Shown: positions 51,037-59,410, counted from the stretch's first letter. The stretch: 64,000 bases of DNA from Mucilaginibacter geliditolerans (GCF_014200495.1 NZ_JACHBY010000002.1:248001-312000); one strand, 5' to 3'. Translations and numbers: made by a program. The notes: generated by a model not told the origin, from the letters alone.

Positions 51037-52307
51037 GATTGTTCTTTTTGTTGCGCGATGGATAAATTCCGGTGCGAGTTTTCAACCATCACAATACCGT
51101 TATCTACAATAACCCCAATGGCTAAAGCGATACCGGTTAATGACATAATATTTGAGCTGATACCAAAGGCATTCAGCAATATAAAGCTGGCCGCTATGGT
51201 AATGGGGATCTGAATAATGATGCTCAAAGCGCTGCGCCAGCTAAACAGGAATAGGATAACGATGATGGATACCGTTATCATTTCCTCTATCAGCGTATGC
51301 TTTACGGAGTTTACCGCGCTTTCAATCAGTTCACTGCGTTCGTACGCTATCTTAAAGGTTACTCCGGGCGGCAGGCCTTTTTGAATATCATTCATCTTGT
51401 CCTTTACCGCATGGATCACCTTATCAGCGTTCTCGCCGTAGCGCATCACTACAATACCACCTACCACTTCGCCTTCACCGTTCTGGTCAAATATGCCCAG
51501 CCGTTCATCGCCTCCCATTTGCACGGTACCAATATCTTTTATGGTTACCGGTATGGTATTATTTACGCCGATGGGAATATTCTCTACATCCTGTAAAGAT
51601 TTAATATAACCCAATCCACGCACTATATAGCCAGTGCCATTCATCTCAAACTTGCGGCCGCCTACATCATTGTTATTGCTCTTTACCGCCTTTAAAACCT
51701 GCGATAACGGAATGTTATAGTAATTGAGCTTATGCGGATCGACATTGATCTGGTATTGCTTTTCAAAACCACCGAATGAGGCTACTTCGCTAACCCCTGG
51801 TACGGTTTGCAGTCCCAGTTTTACATACCAATCCTGTATGGCACGCTGTTCGCCTAGGTCTATCCCTTTTGCATTTAGCGTGTACCAAAGGATATGGCCT
51901 ACGCCTGTACCATCGGGGCCTAAAGTTGGGGTAATACCCTCGGGCAATAAGCGCTGGGCATAATTCAGGCGTTCCAATACACGGCTGCGCGCCCAGTATA
52001 CATCAGTATTATCCTCAAAAACTATATATACAAAGCTCATCCCAAACATGGATGTAGCCCTGATAGCTTTTACTTTGGGGATACCCTGCAGGTTGCTCAC
52101 CAGCGGGTAAGTCACCTGATCTTCCATGATCTGCGGACTGCGGCCCTGCCACTCGGTAAAAACGATCACTTGATTGTCCGACAGGTCAGGAATGGCATCA
52201 ATGGGGTTTTCCTTAACCGCATAAGCGCCCCATCCAAACAGGGCAACTGCGATAAGCAAAACGATATACCTGTTTTTTAACGACAGGGAAATAAGTTGAT
52301 TAATCAT
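51033..52307 (-). CDS. cusA: CusA/CzcA-type RND metal efflux pump, N-terminal part (separate reading frame)
   Basis: These 424 residues cover helix 1 (NRYIVLLIAVALFGWGAYAV), the first periplasmic pore and docking domain (PDLSDNQVIVFTEWQGRSPQIMEDQVTYPL, MFGMSFVYIVFEDNTDVYWARSRVLERL, PDGTGVGHILWYTL), and helices 2-4 including GIALAIGVIVDNGIVMVEN, which holds a proton-relay Asp. The frame then ends after HRNLSIAQQKEQS. Intact CusA proteins continue through this loop without a break. The stop TGA overlaps the next ATG. No canonical A AAA AAG slippery site precedes the stop, although a run CAACAAAAAG is close. Nothing in the protein suggests decay. Confidence 0.88.
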   Translation of the reverse strand: MINQLISLSLKNRYIVLLIAVALFGWGAYAVKENPIDAIPDLSDNQVIVFTEWQGRSPQIMEDQVTYPLVSNLQGIPKVKAIRATSMFGMSFVYIVFEDNTDVYWARSRVLERLNYAQRLLPEGITPTLGPDGTGVGHILWYTLNAKGIDLGEQRAIQDWYVKLGLQTVPGVSEVASFGGFEKQYQINVDPHKLNYYNIPLSQVLKAVKSNNNDVGGRKFEMNGTGYIVRGLGYIKSLQDVENIPIGVNNTIPVTIKDIGTVQMGGDERLGIFDQNGEGEVVGGIVVMRYGENADKVIHAVKDKMNDIQKGLPPGVTFKIAYERSELIESAVNSVKHTLIEEMITVSIIVILFLFSWRSALSIIIQIPITIAASFILLNAFGISSNIMSLTGIALAIGVIVDNGIVMVENSHRNLSIAQQKEQS

Positions 52308-52320
52308 CTTAAAAGTTTTA

Positions 52321-52355
52321 TTAAGTCCGCTCCGCCTATTGCCGAGCGGACTTAA
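52321..52355 (-). promoter_or_regulatory. 12-bp stem-loop between the small metal-binding gene and cusA
   Basis: TTAAGTCCGCTC (52321-52332) and GAGCGGACTTAA (52344-52355) pair perfectly around an 11-base loop. On the minus strand the bases that follow are AATAAAACTTTT, a poor U-tract. It could be a partial terminator or an mRNA processing and stability stem that lowers pump expression relative to the small proteins upstream. Confidence 0.55.
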
Positions 52356-52361
52356 ATGATT

Positions 52362-52613
52362 TTACATTTTCATTGCTGCTGGTTTTTTCTTGGCAGGATC
52401 AACCTTTACTAAGGTCATACCGCAGTTTGGTTTAGGACATTTACCCGGTTTATCGCTCAATACATCATGGTGCATTGGGCAGGTATATTGCACCTTTGCA
52501 ACTTTTGCTTTTTTAGTTTTAGCGGTATCGGTTACCAAATTTGTTGAATGAGCAGCGAACACAGTTGTTCCTGCGAAAAGGATGGCTAAAGCCATTAACG
52601 TTACTTTTTTCAT
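52362..52613 (-). CDS. Small periplasmic heavy-metal-binding domain protein
   Basis: I start it at the ATG at 52613, which gives an 83-residue protein with signal peptide MKKVTLMALAILFAGTTVFA; the longer frame from 52649 adds 12 residues without function. The mature part is a short Lys-rich linker and then one metal-binding motif, YTCPMHHDVLSDKPGKCPKPNCGMTLVKVD, the same module as in the two adaptors, and an end rich in Lys and Met. It resembles a periplasmic metal chaperone or donor for the pump. The module here has an extra KPN insert before CGM. Confidence 0.85.
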   Translation of the reverse strand: MKKVTLMALAILFAGTTVFAAHSTNLVTDTAKTKKAKVAKVQYTCPMHHDVLSDKPGKCPKPNCGMTLVKVDPAKKKPAAMKM

Positions 52614-52753
52614 GTTTCTTGAAAAATTAAGGAATGGATAAAATAGCATCAGGCAATAAAAAGCCCTATGCTTTGATTATAAATTAAGATGAATAATTTA
52701 ACTTGAATGATAGCCGCTTACAGACCGTAAAGGCTAATGCGAAGAAATACAGA

Positions 52754-53131
52754 TCAGATTCTGTAGGTACAATTGAGGGTATATACGGGTATAATTGAAT
52801 GTCCCGGTGGGGCATTTCCCTTGTATACTATTTTGGTGTGTAACAGGCTAACAATGGCTTCATTGTTCAGGCTGATAAAAGATGGAACTATCGCGGGTGC
52901 GGGATGGCTTAAAGATAATGCGGTACTGTTAAAGTGGTTGTCGTTTATCTTTAAGCTTTGTTTTTCGTGACGACAGCATTTGTTCTTATCAACTTGTTTA
53001 CTGGAGTTATCCTCGCCATAAGTTAACGTAACTGAAGCCAGTTTACCACAGCAATAAAAACGGTTTATACCCATACCCACACAGGATAGCAGATATATAA
53101 CCATTAATAAAATGAGCGTGGTACGTTTCAT
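52754..53131 (-). CDS. HYC_CC_PP-type small secreted protein
   Basis: The protein has 125 residues with an N-terminal hydrophobic segment (TLILLMVIYLLSCVGMGIN) and then FYCCGKLASVTLTYG, KNKCCRHEKQSLKINDNHF and, near the end, GNAPPGHSIIPVYTLNC. The order of a Tyr-Cys segment, a CC pair and a PP near the C-terminus matches the HYC_CC_PP family, here with F for H in the first motif. Members are small cysteine-rich proteins beside copper efflux genes in Bacteroidota. They may bind metal or help sense it. The molecular role is not established. Confidence 0.8.
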   Translation of the reverse strand: MKRTTLILLMVIYLLSCVGMGINRFYCCGKLASVTLTYGEDNSSKQVDKNKCCRHEKQSLKINDNHFNSTALSLSHPAPAIVPSFISLNNEAIVSLLHTKIVYKGNAPPGHSIIPVYTLNCTYRI

Positions 53132-53175
53132 ATAATAATACGAAGATATTGAATTTTTAAATTACAAATAGCTAT

Positions 53176-53691
53176 TTATTTGCTTGCCGGGTTTAAAGTA
53201 GCAGTAGTTCTGCCGCAATCCAGCATTTTTTTACCTAAATATGGATTTTTAATGGCTGATGTTTCACTTAACCAGGTAGCTTTTTTCATGGGGCAATATT
53301 GCTCATAAACCACCGTGTTGTTCACTTTTAAACCTTTTATTACCTCGTACATGTTTTTCGACAGACTGGTAAAGTGCTCGCGTTGATGGTCAATGGCAGT
53401 ACTTTCGCTAATGTGCCTGCTATCAAACTGGAGCTTATCAGTATAAGCCATCCATATTTTATGTTGATCAGGGTTTAGCTTGTCCATTGGTACAGCGTTA
53501 ACCGCAGTAAATAGCTCTTTTGCTTTACTTTGTGCGGCGCTGCTATTGTCGCCAGCTAATGCGTCTTTAACACCATAGTAGGCTGTGAGCACATTATTAA
53601 TTGCAGTGTTTGCTGTTACGCTCTGCGCTATTACTGTTGAAAAGGGTATCAATAATAATAGTGCAATAAATATGGATCTGGTAGTTTTCAT
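53176..53691 (-). CDS. DUF3347 domain secreted protein
   Basis: The protein has 171 residues with signal peptide MKTTRSIFIALLLLIPFSTVIAQ. The mature part has the DUF3347 pattern of four helices: INNVLTAYYGVKDALAGDNSSAAQSKAKELFTAV, HISESTAIDHQREHFTSLSKNMYEVI and the end motif VYEQYCPMKKATWLSETSAIKNPYLGKKMLDCG. The conserved YCPM and the late Cys may bind a metal, since this domain is often fused to or encoded near CusB-like adaptors. It lies in the middle of the efflux operon. Confidence 0.88.
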   Translation of the reverse strand: MKTTRSIFIALLLLIPFSTVIAQSVTANTAINNVLTAYYGVKDALAGDNSSAAQSKAKELFTAVNAVPMDKLNPDQHKIWMAYTDKLQFDSRHISESTAIDHQREHFTSLSKNMYEVIKGLKVNNTVVYEQYCPMKKATWLSETSAIKNPYLGKKMLDCGRTTATLNPASK

Positions 53692-53722
53692 GCGTTTTAA
53701 TTATTTAACGGGTATTATTAAT

Positions 53723-54292
53723 TTATAGTCTGTCGAGCGATTTACGGCTCTTAAATTTATTTGTTTTATACTGACTGGGCGTTAACCCGGTTATACTTTT
53801 AAACTGGGCCGATAAATGCGCGCTGCTGCTGTAGCCCATCTGGTAAGCTATCTCATTTAGGTTTAGTTCACCGTATTCCAATAGCTCTTTTATTTTTTCC
53901 ACCTTTTGGCCAATTATAAACCGCTCAATAGTTGTATCCTGTGAATTGGAGAATAAACGGCTCAAATGCGCATAATCCTTCCCTAATTTACTTGCGATCA
54001 GATCTGAATAAGAAACCTTAATTTCCGACAGATCTGAATGATGTATCAGTTCGATCACCACATTTTTAATCGCCTCAACCGTCTTATCCATCTCCTTGCT
54101 GATCAGCTCAAAACCCGAAACTTTCAGGTTAGCGGCAATCATTTGCAACTGTTCCTCAGTTGGTTCAGGAGTGATCTCCGCCTGGCCAAGTGAAACCAGT
54201 TTAACAGTAAAGCCCAGGCTTTCCAATTGCTGCCCTACAATCATTTTACAGCGGTCGCACACCATGTTTTTTATATGTATCAGCATTAGCAA
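53723..54292 (-). CDS. Fusion regulator: HMA-like metal-binding domain plus AraC DNA-binding domain
   Basis: The protein has 189 residues. Residues 1-70 look like a heavy-metal-associated (HMA) ferredoxin-like fold: LIHIKNMVCDRCKMIVGQQLESLGFTVKLVSLGQAEI, with the metal-binding Cys pair Cys12 and Cys15. Residues about 85-185 form an AraC domain with IERFIIGQKVEKIKELLEYGELNLNEIAYQMGYSSSAHLSAQFKSITGLTPSQYK. The combination suggests a one-component sensor that reads cytoplasmic copper or similar ions through the CxxC and controls the efflux operon in which it sits. It is 22 nt after the permease gene and 31 nt before DUF3347. The start could also be the ATG two codons in. Confidence 0.88.
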   Translation of the reverse strand: MLMLIHIKNMVCDRCKMIVGQQLESLGFTVKLVSLGQAEITPEPTEEQLQMIAANLKVSGFELISKEMDKTVEAIKNVVIELIHHSDLSEIKVSYSDLIASKLGKDYAHLSRLFSNSQDTTIERFIIGQKVEKIKELLEYGELNLNEIAYQMGYSSSAHLSAQFKSITGLTPSQYKTNKFKSRKSLDRL

Positions 54293-54314
54293 ATTATTTG
54301 CGCAAAATTAGCGC

Positions 54315-55466
54315 TTATTTCATGCTTTTACGTCCCCAATAAAAATAGATGACAGAAACAGGTATAAAGAACAGGTTTAGCCAGGTTTGATAGTTCCATT
54401 CAAAATGTTCAGTAGCCATTTGCATTCCACTGGCAGATGATTTTGGTATCCAATGCAAAGCGGCAAACGAATAATCCAAAAACAATGAGGTGGCGAAAAT
54501 GCTAACTACCAGTATACCTAATAAATACCACATAGTTTTATTGCCATAATATTTACGGAATACCATCAGCATAGGAATAGTAACCAGATCAGACAATATA
54601 AATGCGATAACCCCGCCAAATGATATCCCACCTTTCCACAATACAGCAGCCATTACAATATTACCTACTGAACAAACAAAGGCAAAAATGGCAATTACTA
54701 TCCCTACTATCGCGTTCCAGCTTAATACTACAAAATGAGGCAATGAACTGTTTCCGGTTAAAAACAAACCTTTCCAGAAAGCATCGGGCACTAAAACCAT
54801 TAAAATGGAGGCTACTATAAGCCCGATAAGTATATCCTTACCTACCATGGTTACATCCATAAAATAATGGCCGCTGGCAGTTTTTAGTTTAGAGAACAGG
54901 TTTGATTTGTCTGCATGATCGTCCTTTTTATCCATTTTCATATCATGCTGGCAGCAGGAACTTTTGGTTTCCATGTGATGGTGCGCATGCGGATCATCTG
55001 ACATTTCACCCTCGGACGCGGCTATATTTTCTTTGGCCTCATCCTTTACTTTTGATGGGAAGAACCTGCTGATGAGTATGGCTGAAATAATAATAAAAAA
55101 CAGTCCACCTATTACTTCGCCACCAAAAAATGCCCAACCTAACAGGGATACGATAACGATAAATATTTCGAAGACTAAATTGGTGCTGGCCACCATAAAA
55201 GCAACCGCGTTTGACCACGTAGAACCTTTTATCATCAGCGTACGCGCCATTGATGCCGCGGCATAAGAGCAGGAAGAAGATATGGCACCGAAAAGAGTAG
55301 AAAGACCCAAAGCGGCTATCGAGTTCTTACCCAAACGTGCTGAAATGCTTTCGGTAGATACAAATGCCCTTATTAATGATGACAGTATAAAACCTAATGC
55401 AAGCCCCCAGTATATATCCCAAACCATAAAAGCCAGTTCGGTTAAAATGTTTGTTATTATGCTCAT
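54315..55466 (-). CDS. SO_0444-type Cu/Zn efflux permease (DUF318/YraQ family)
   Basis: This 383-residue inner-membrane protein has about eight helices in two halves. The family motif occurs in each half: GLSTLFGAISSSCSYAAASMARTLMIKGSTWSNAVAFMVASTNLV in the first, and FVCSVGNIVMAAVLWKGGISFGGVIAFILSDLVTIPML in the second. The cytoplasmic linker between them is rich in metal ligands (HAHHHMETKSSCCQHDMKMDKKDDHADKS, residues about 160-190). It is the first gene of the ten-gene operon and probably exports the same metal from the cytoplasm to the periplasm, from where the RND system would remove it. Confidence 0.88.
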   Translation of the reverse strand: MSIITNILTELAFMVWDIYWGLALGFILSSLIRAFVSTESISARLGKNSIAALGLSTLFGAISSSCSYAAASMARTLMIKGSTWSNAVAFMVASTNLVFEIFIVIVSLLGWAFFGGEVIGGLFFIIISAILISRFFPSKVKDEAKENIAASEGEMSDDPHAHHHMETKSSCCQHDMKMDKKDDHADKSNLFSKLKTASGHYFMDVTMVGKDILIGLIVASILMVLVPDAFWKGLFLTGNSSLPHFVVLSWNAIVGIVIAIFAFVCSVGNIVMAAVLWKGGISFGGVIAFILSDLVTIPMLMVFRKYYGNKTMWYLLGILVVSIFATSLFLDYSFAALHWIPKSSASGMQMATEHFEWNYQTWLNLFFIPVSVIYFYWGRKSMK

Positions 55467-55487
55467 GTTAATTTATTTATTATAATA

Positions 55488-55543
55488 CAAATTTACCCCG
55501 ACCCTGCTTTTTAAATTTATAGTTTAACGTTTTTAATTTATAG
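55488..55543 (-). promoter_or_regulatory. Promoter box and tandem operator-like direct repeats of the metal efflux operon
   Basis: On the minus strand TAAATTTG (55495-55488) is an exact -7 box, about 22 nt before the permease ATG. Upstream lie two direct repeats, TTTTTAAATTTATAG (55508-55522) and TTTTTAATTTATAG (55530-55543). Their starts are 22 bp apart, two helix turns, the usual spacing of AraC half-sites. No TTTG -33 box is visible, as expected for an activator-dependent promoter. The operon's own HMA-AraC protein is the obvious candidate. The 208-bp gap also has a TAGATTTG box at 55569-55576 facing the other gene. Confidence 0.5.
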
Positions 55544-55674
55544 GATTATGATATTATAATTGTTTCATTAGATTTGTTTATACAGAAGATCAATTATAAT
55601 AATGCGATTTTGCTTATCCGATAATTCAATCACTTGGTAAGTAAATAGAGCTGAACATTTAACACATTTCAACA

Positions 55675-56565
55675 ATGGCTACAAATCAAGGCCGCCGGTC
55701 GGCTATACGGAATATGATTGCAGGTACTGCGGCAATAGGCGCATCGGGTGTGCTAGCCTCTTTTGCTGAACCTACAAAAAACAACACAATGAATGATAAG
55801 CTAAAAGGCAATATAAACCACTCCGTATGCAGATGGTGCTATGCCGATATACCGCTCGACCAGCTTTGCGCTGCAGCTAAAGAAATGGGCATTAAATCTA
55901 TTGACCTTGTTGGACCAAAAGAATGGCCTACCTTACAGCAATATGGCTTGTACTCGGCTATGTGCAATGGTGCTGAGATAAATTTGACCGATGGCTTCAA
56001 TGATAAGGCTTTTCATGAAACGCTGATCAAAAATTATTCGGACATGATACCGCTGGTGGCTAAGGCAGGTTATAAAAACCTAATATGTTTTAGCGGAAGC
56101 CGCCGTGGTAAGAGCGATGAAACAGGTTGGAATAATTGCGCAGAGGGCTTAAAACAATTAATGCCGCTGGCCGAAAAGCACGGTGTAATATTGGTTATGG
56201 AACTGCTCAACAGTAAAGTTAATCATAAGGATTACCAATGCGACAGGACAGCGTGGGGTGTTGAACTGGTTAAACGTGTGGGCTCAGATAACTTCAGGTT
56301 ATTATACGACATATACCACATGCAGATTGATGAGGGCGATGTGATCAGGACCATAACTGATAACCACGAATATATTGCCCATTACCACACCGGCGGCGTA
56401 CCCGGCAGAAACGAGATAGACGAAACACAGGAGCTATTTTACCCGGCGGTAATGAAAGCAATTGTGGCAACAGGCTTCAAAGGCTATGTTGCCCAGGAGT
56501 TTATTCCTAAACACGCAGATAAATTGGCTTCCTTAAAACAAGGGGTGCTGATATGTGATGTGTAA
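55675..56565 (+). CDS. Hydroxypyruvate isomerase-like TIM barrel protein with Tat signal
   Basis: The protein has 296 residues. The N-terminus has a twin-arginine signal (NQGRRSAIRNMIAGTAAIGASGVLASFA), so it should be exported folded. The remaining part is an AP-endonuclease-2-type (xylose isomerase-like) TIM barrel of the Hyi family: SVCRWCYADIPLDQLCAAAKEMGIKSIDLVGPKEWPTL, CFSGSRRGKSDETGW, VILVMELLNSKVNHKDYQCD, LLYDIYHMQIDEGDVIRTI, and YIAHYHTGGVPGRNEIDE, with Glu, Asp, His and Glu metal ligands. An exported Hyi homologue is more likely a sugar-related isomerase or epimerase of unknown substrate. It stands alone, divergent from the metal operon. Confidence 0.85.
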   Translation: MATNQGRRSAIRNMIAGTAAIGASGVLASFAEPTKNNTMNDKLKGNINHSVCRWCYADIPLDQLCAAAKEMGIKSIDLVGPKEWPTLQQYGLYSAMCNGAEINLTDGFNDKAFHETLIKNYSDMIPLVAKAGYKNLICFSGSRRGKSDETGWNNCAEGLKQLMPLAEKHGVILVMELLNSKVNHKDYQCDRTAWGVELVKRVGSDNFRLLYDIYHMQIDEGDVIRTITDNHEYIAHYHTGGVPGRNEIDETQELFYPAVMKAIVATGFKGYVAQEFIPKHADKLASLKQGVLICDV

Positions 56566-56638
56566 AGGCTTACTTAAAATATACTTACTAGGCTGTTCCT
56601 TTTTCCCATGCTTTAATGCGTGCGCCAGCGTGATAACT

Positions 56639-58555
56639 TTAGCTTAACACAATCCAGTTAGCTCCATCGGACACAATAGTTGTCCAAGTACCATTGGCAA
56701 TGGTGGTAACTGGACTGCCCGAAGGTGTTATTACCGATGAAGCAAACGACCATGAAAAAGACGTGTTATTCACATTCAACAGCTTAATGAACTGTCCCTG
56801 GTACATGGCGATAGATGATGGAAGTGTCACGGTTCGCCCACTGGTTATAGACGGCAGTTTAATAATGGCGCCAACGTCTATACCTGAATTGGCAATAGTA
56901 TAATTGGCATCAGTAGCAACATAAATGAGATTATTCATGTCCAATAAAATATTATTGCCATCAACAATGCTGGTGCTCTCGTTGGCAAAATCAATATTGT
57001 TGCGAATAATACAATTATAAGGTTTATATGCAGACGAAATGCTTGAGATTGCGAATTTAGCGTTGCATAATTGGATGCCAATATTGTTGTTGAGCAGATT
57101 ATTGCCTTCGATAATGTTGTTTGCATTGCCGATGAAAACACCCGGATATTGCCCCCAAGTATTTCCTGTAGAATACATAGAGGTGCAAGAAATGCCTGCC
57201 CTTTGAAATGCTGTATCAATGGTTGCACCATACCCGCATTGTTGTACACTATTATTAATTAGCCGCGAGTTGAAAACACCTCCAAAATAGAATATCCCGG
57301 TTTGCTGGGCGTTCACAACCGTATTACCTTCAATCAGGCTATCAGTTACAAAGTTACCAATCAGGTAGTTGTCACCGGCGGCAGGAAGGATTTTAAATTC
57401 ATCGTTTAACGAAAGGGTCATAATGCCGCCCGTTGCTGAATTATGCACTATATAAGAATATTGACCCGCCCCGGCTCCTGTTGTAATCACCATGTAATAA
57501 TTGGCCAGTTCATCGGTAGTATACAAACTGTTGTTCAGTGTAGTATCGGTGAGCACTGTTTGACCTGTGGAATTGGATGCTGTGGCTATGGTCCCGAAGG
57601 TAAACGAGCTTACCGGGTTTGCAATAGTAGCGGCTGATATTTCAACGGAAAAATCGAACGAAATACCTTCCTGGGCAATATTAAACACATAGTTGCCGAT
57701 AATTTTATTGCCCCGTGTAGTATAGCCTGCGAAGTTGCTGCCCACTTCATGGCGCTGAGAATCAAATAAAATCCCTACAATACACTCCAAAGCTCCATTA
57801 ATAACGTTGTTTTTAGTAACGGTATATTCGGCGTAATTTTGGTAAACGATCCCCCAACCGCTTATCGCTGCTGAAAAATTGATTGTATTGTTTTCAACTA
57901 TAACTACAGAAGGATTGATTAACGTTATGCCATAGCCGCTGCTTGCCCCAATGTTAAGTATGTTGTCGGTTATTTTGCCATCATATACTCTATTTTGCGC
58001 GTAAATACAGGTAGTACCAGTAATAATACAATTTGAAATTTCGTAATTTGACGAACCAATTTGAATTTTCACTGCTGCACCGGCAAAGGGCGAGGTTAAG
58101 GTGATATTGGACAACTTACAGTTGCTTTGCAAAATAAAAGCGGTAGTATTAGACGTAATCAGCACTCCGCCCCGCGACGAGCCAATAAGTTCTACACCCT
58201 CTGGCAGTGTAACGCTGCTTCCATTAATAATATAGCTTGGAGCATCGGGAATATATACCTGGTAAACGCCCAATGCCGATGCTGCATTAACAGCTGCTTG
58301 AAAAGCCGAAGCATCGTTAGTAGCATCGTTGCCGTTGGTACCAAACCATGTAGTTACAAGCGGGCCCGAAAATATTCTTATATAACACCCGCCGCCCACT
58401 GCTGCCAATATGGTTCCCAAATTGTCGGCGGTCACTGGGACTGACGAATCATAATACCAGTTGCCGCCACCATAATCAGTGGTTTGGTACAAAGAATCAG
58501 CTGTTGGTGTTGCATAGGCCCGTAAGCCAGCTACTGTAGTGCTAAGATCTGCCAT
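56639..58555 (-). CDS. Right-handed parallel beta-helix protein, pectate-lyase-3-like, no signal peptide
   Basis: The protein has 638 residues. After a short N-terminal segment (MADLSTTVAGLRAYATPT, no export signal) comes a Pectate_lyase_3-like start: WFGTNGNDATNDASAFQAAVNAASALGVYQVYIPDA and LPEGVELIGSSRGGVLITSN. Then come many beta-helix turns with Asn ladders (NCIITGTTCIYAQNRVYDGKITDNILNI, VVIVENNTINF, LIEGNTVVNAQQTGIFYFGGVFNSRLINNSVQQCG, NIIEGNNLLNNNIGIQLCNA). The C-terminal region (TIANSGIDVGAIIKLPSITSGRTVTLPSSIAMYQGQFIKLLN... GANWIVLS) resembles the small beta modules at the end of phage tail or host-binding proteins. The function is unknown: it could be a glycan-depolymerising tailspike-like protein. 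Confidence 0.75.
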   Translation of the reverse strand: MADLSTTVAGLRAYATPTADSLYQTTDYGGGNWYYDSSVPVTADNLGTILAAVGGGCYIRIFSGPLVTTWFGTNGNDATNDASAFQAAVNAASALGVYQVYIPDAPSYIINGSSVTLPEGVELIGSSRGGVLITSNTTAFILQSNCKLSNITLTSPFAGAAVKIQIGSSNYEISNCIITGTTCIYAQNRVYDGKITDNILNIGASSGYGITLINPSVVIVENNTINFSAAISGWGIVYQNYAEYTVTKNNVINGALECIVGILFDSQRHEVGSNFAGYTTRGNKIIGNYVFNIAQEGISFDFSVEISAATIANPVSSFTFGTIATASNSTGQTVLTDTTLNNSLYTTDELANYYMVITTGAGAGQYSYIVHNSATGGIMTLSLNDEFKILPAAGDNYLIGNFVTDSLIEGNTVVNAQQTGIFYFGGVFNSRLINNSVQQCGYGATIDTAFQRAGISCTSMYSTGNTWGQYPGVFIGNANNIIEGNNLLNNNIGIQLCNAKFAISSISSAYKPYNCIIRNNIDFANESTSIVDGNNILLDMNNLIYVATDANYTIANSGIDVGAIIKLPSITSGRTVTLPSSIAMYQGQFIKLLNVNNTSFSWSFASSVITPSGSPVTTIANGTWTTIVSDGANWIVLS

Positions 58556-59410
58556 ATATAAGTTTTAAATGATTTGAAGAGGCATTAAATGAGTCGGTGT
58601 TTTGTGTTTAATAATTTATTATGAGCTAATTATAGGTGAATTACATAAAAATAGAAACCCTAATCAGATATAAACACAAACAAAGTATATAACTATCTGA
58701 TTGCCACAAATAAGAAGCCTGCAAACGCTTCGTTCTTGTGTTTCTTGTATCTTAAAAAAAAATGAAAAGGCTCATCCGGTAAAGATTGCAGCCATTATAG
58801 GCGATATAGAAATTTTCATACGCTTAGGTTATTTAGCCAAATTTAACTTATTGTTTATTCACAAACAATAACCACATTAAAAAAATCCCCTACTCTGGCG
58901 CAAGTATCAGCGTTGGGCTAATCCAGAGGCTAATTGTGATGAAAATAGAATTTCTTCATGCAATGTCTATTATGCATAACGCAGGGATAGCTACACTGCG
59001 CTCGACCTGCCCTCTCTACCGTAAACGGTAAAGAGGGCAAGCTCATTTATTTATTTTTACCTCCCTCTTTACGCTTTAGCGTAGAGAGGGGCGACCAGCG
59101 CAGCGAAGTCGGGGTGAGTTAAACTCGCCGACAAGACATTTTTCATCCTACCGGAAAAATGATTTCCCACCCATTGCCCCACATTTAATTATTATTTAAA
59201 CTTAAACTATTGGTATTTCACCAAAATAATATCTACTTTTAAATAAAACAGGCTAATAATAAGCAGTTTCCCCCCTGTTAACTGCTGAATTTATGCCTGT
59301 TCGAATTACCGGACCATCACAACCTTTAAGATAAACTACCTCGTATAATATAATTTACTGTACTGTTTTTAAAGAATTAAAATTATTTACTGATTTTAAA
59401 TTATTTTACC
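58556..59410. other. 855-bp intergenic region with hairpin repeats
   Basis: No credible gene is present. Two related hairpins stand out. The first has arms 59008-59022 and 59025-59039 (15 bp, one mismatch, TGCCCTCT outer end). The second has arms 59063-59075 and 59078-59090 (13 bp, one mismatch, CCCTCT outer end). They are followed by GCGACCAGCGCAGCGAAGTC and a short GAGTT/AACTC hairpin at 59116-59126. Such CCCTCT...AGAGGG units with a trailing GGGGTGAG are a repeat type seen between genes in Bacteroidota. A minus-strand TTG-N20-TAAATTTG (58868-58838) may be the promoter for the beta-helix gene, with a leader of about 275 nt. Confidence 0.6.
58838..58868 (-). promoter_or_regulatory. Possible promoter of the beta-helix gene
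   Basis: On the minus strand TTG (58868-58866) and TAAATTTG (58845-58838) are separated by 20 bases, a good fit to the Bacteroidota promoter. It would leave a leader of about 275 nt, which is long, so the assignment is tentative. Confidence 0.35.

Noticed and set aside
51030..51060. Programmed -1 frameshift in cusA
   Set aside because: The nearby A-run is not in the canonical slippery phase and I see no strong downstream stem; a coupled two-gene reading or an indel explains the junction as well.
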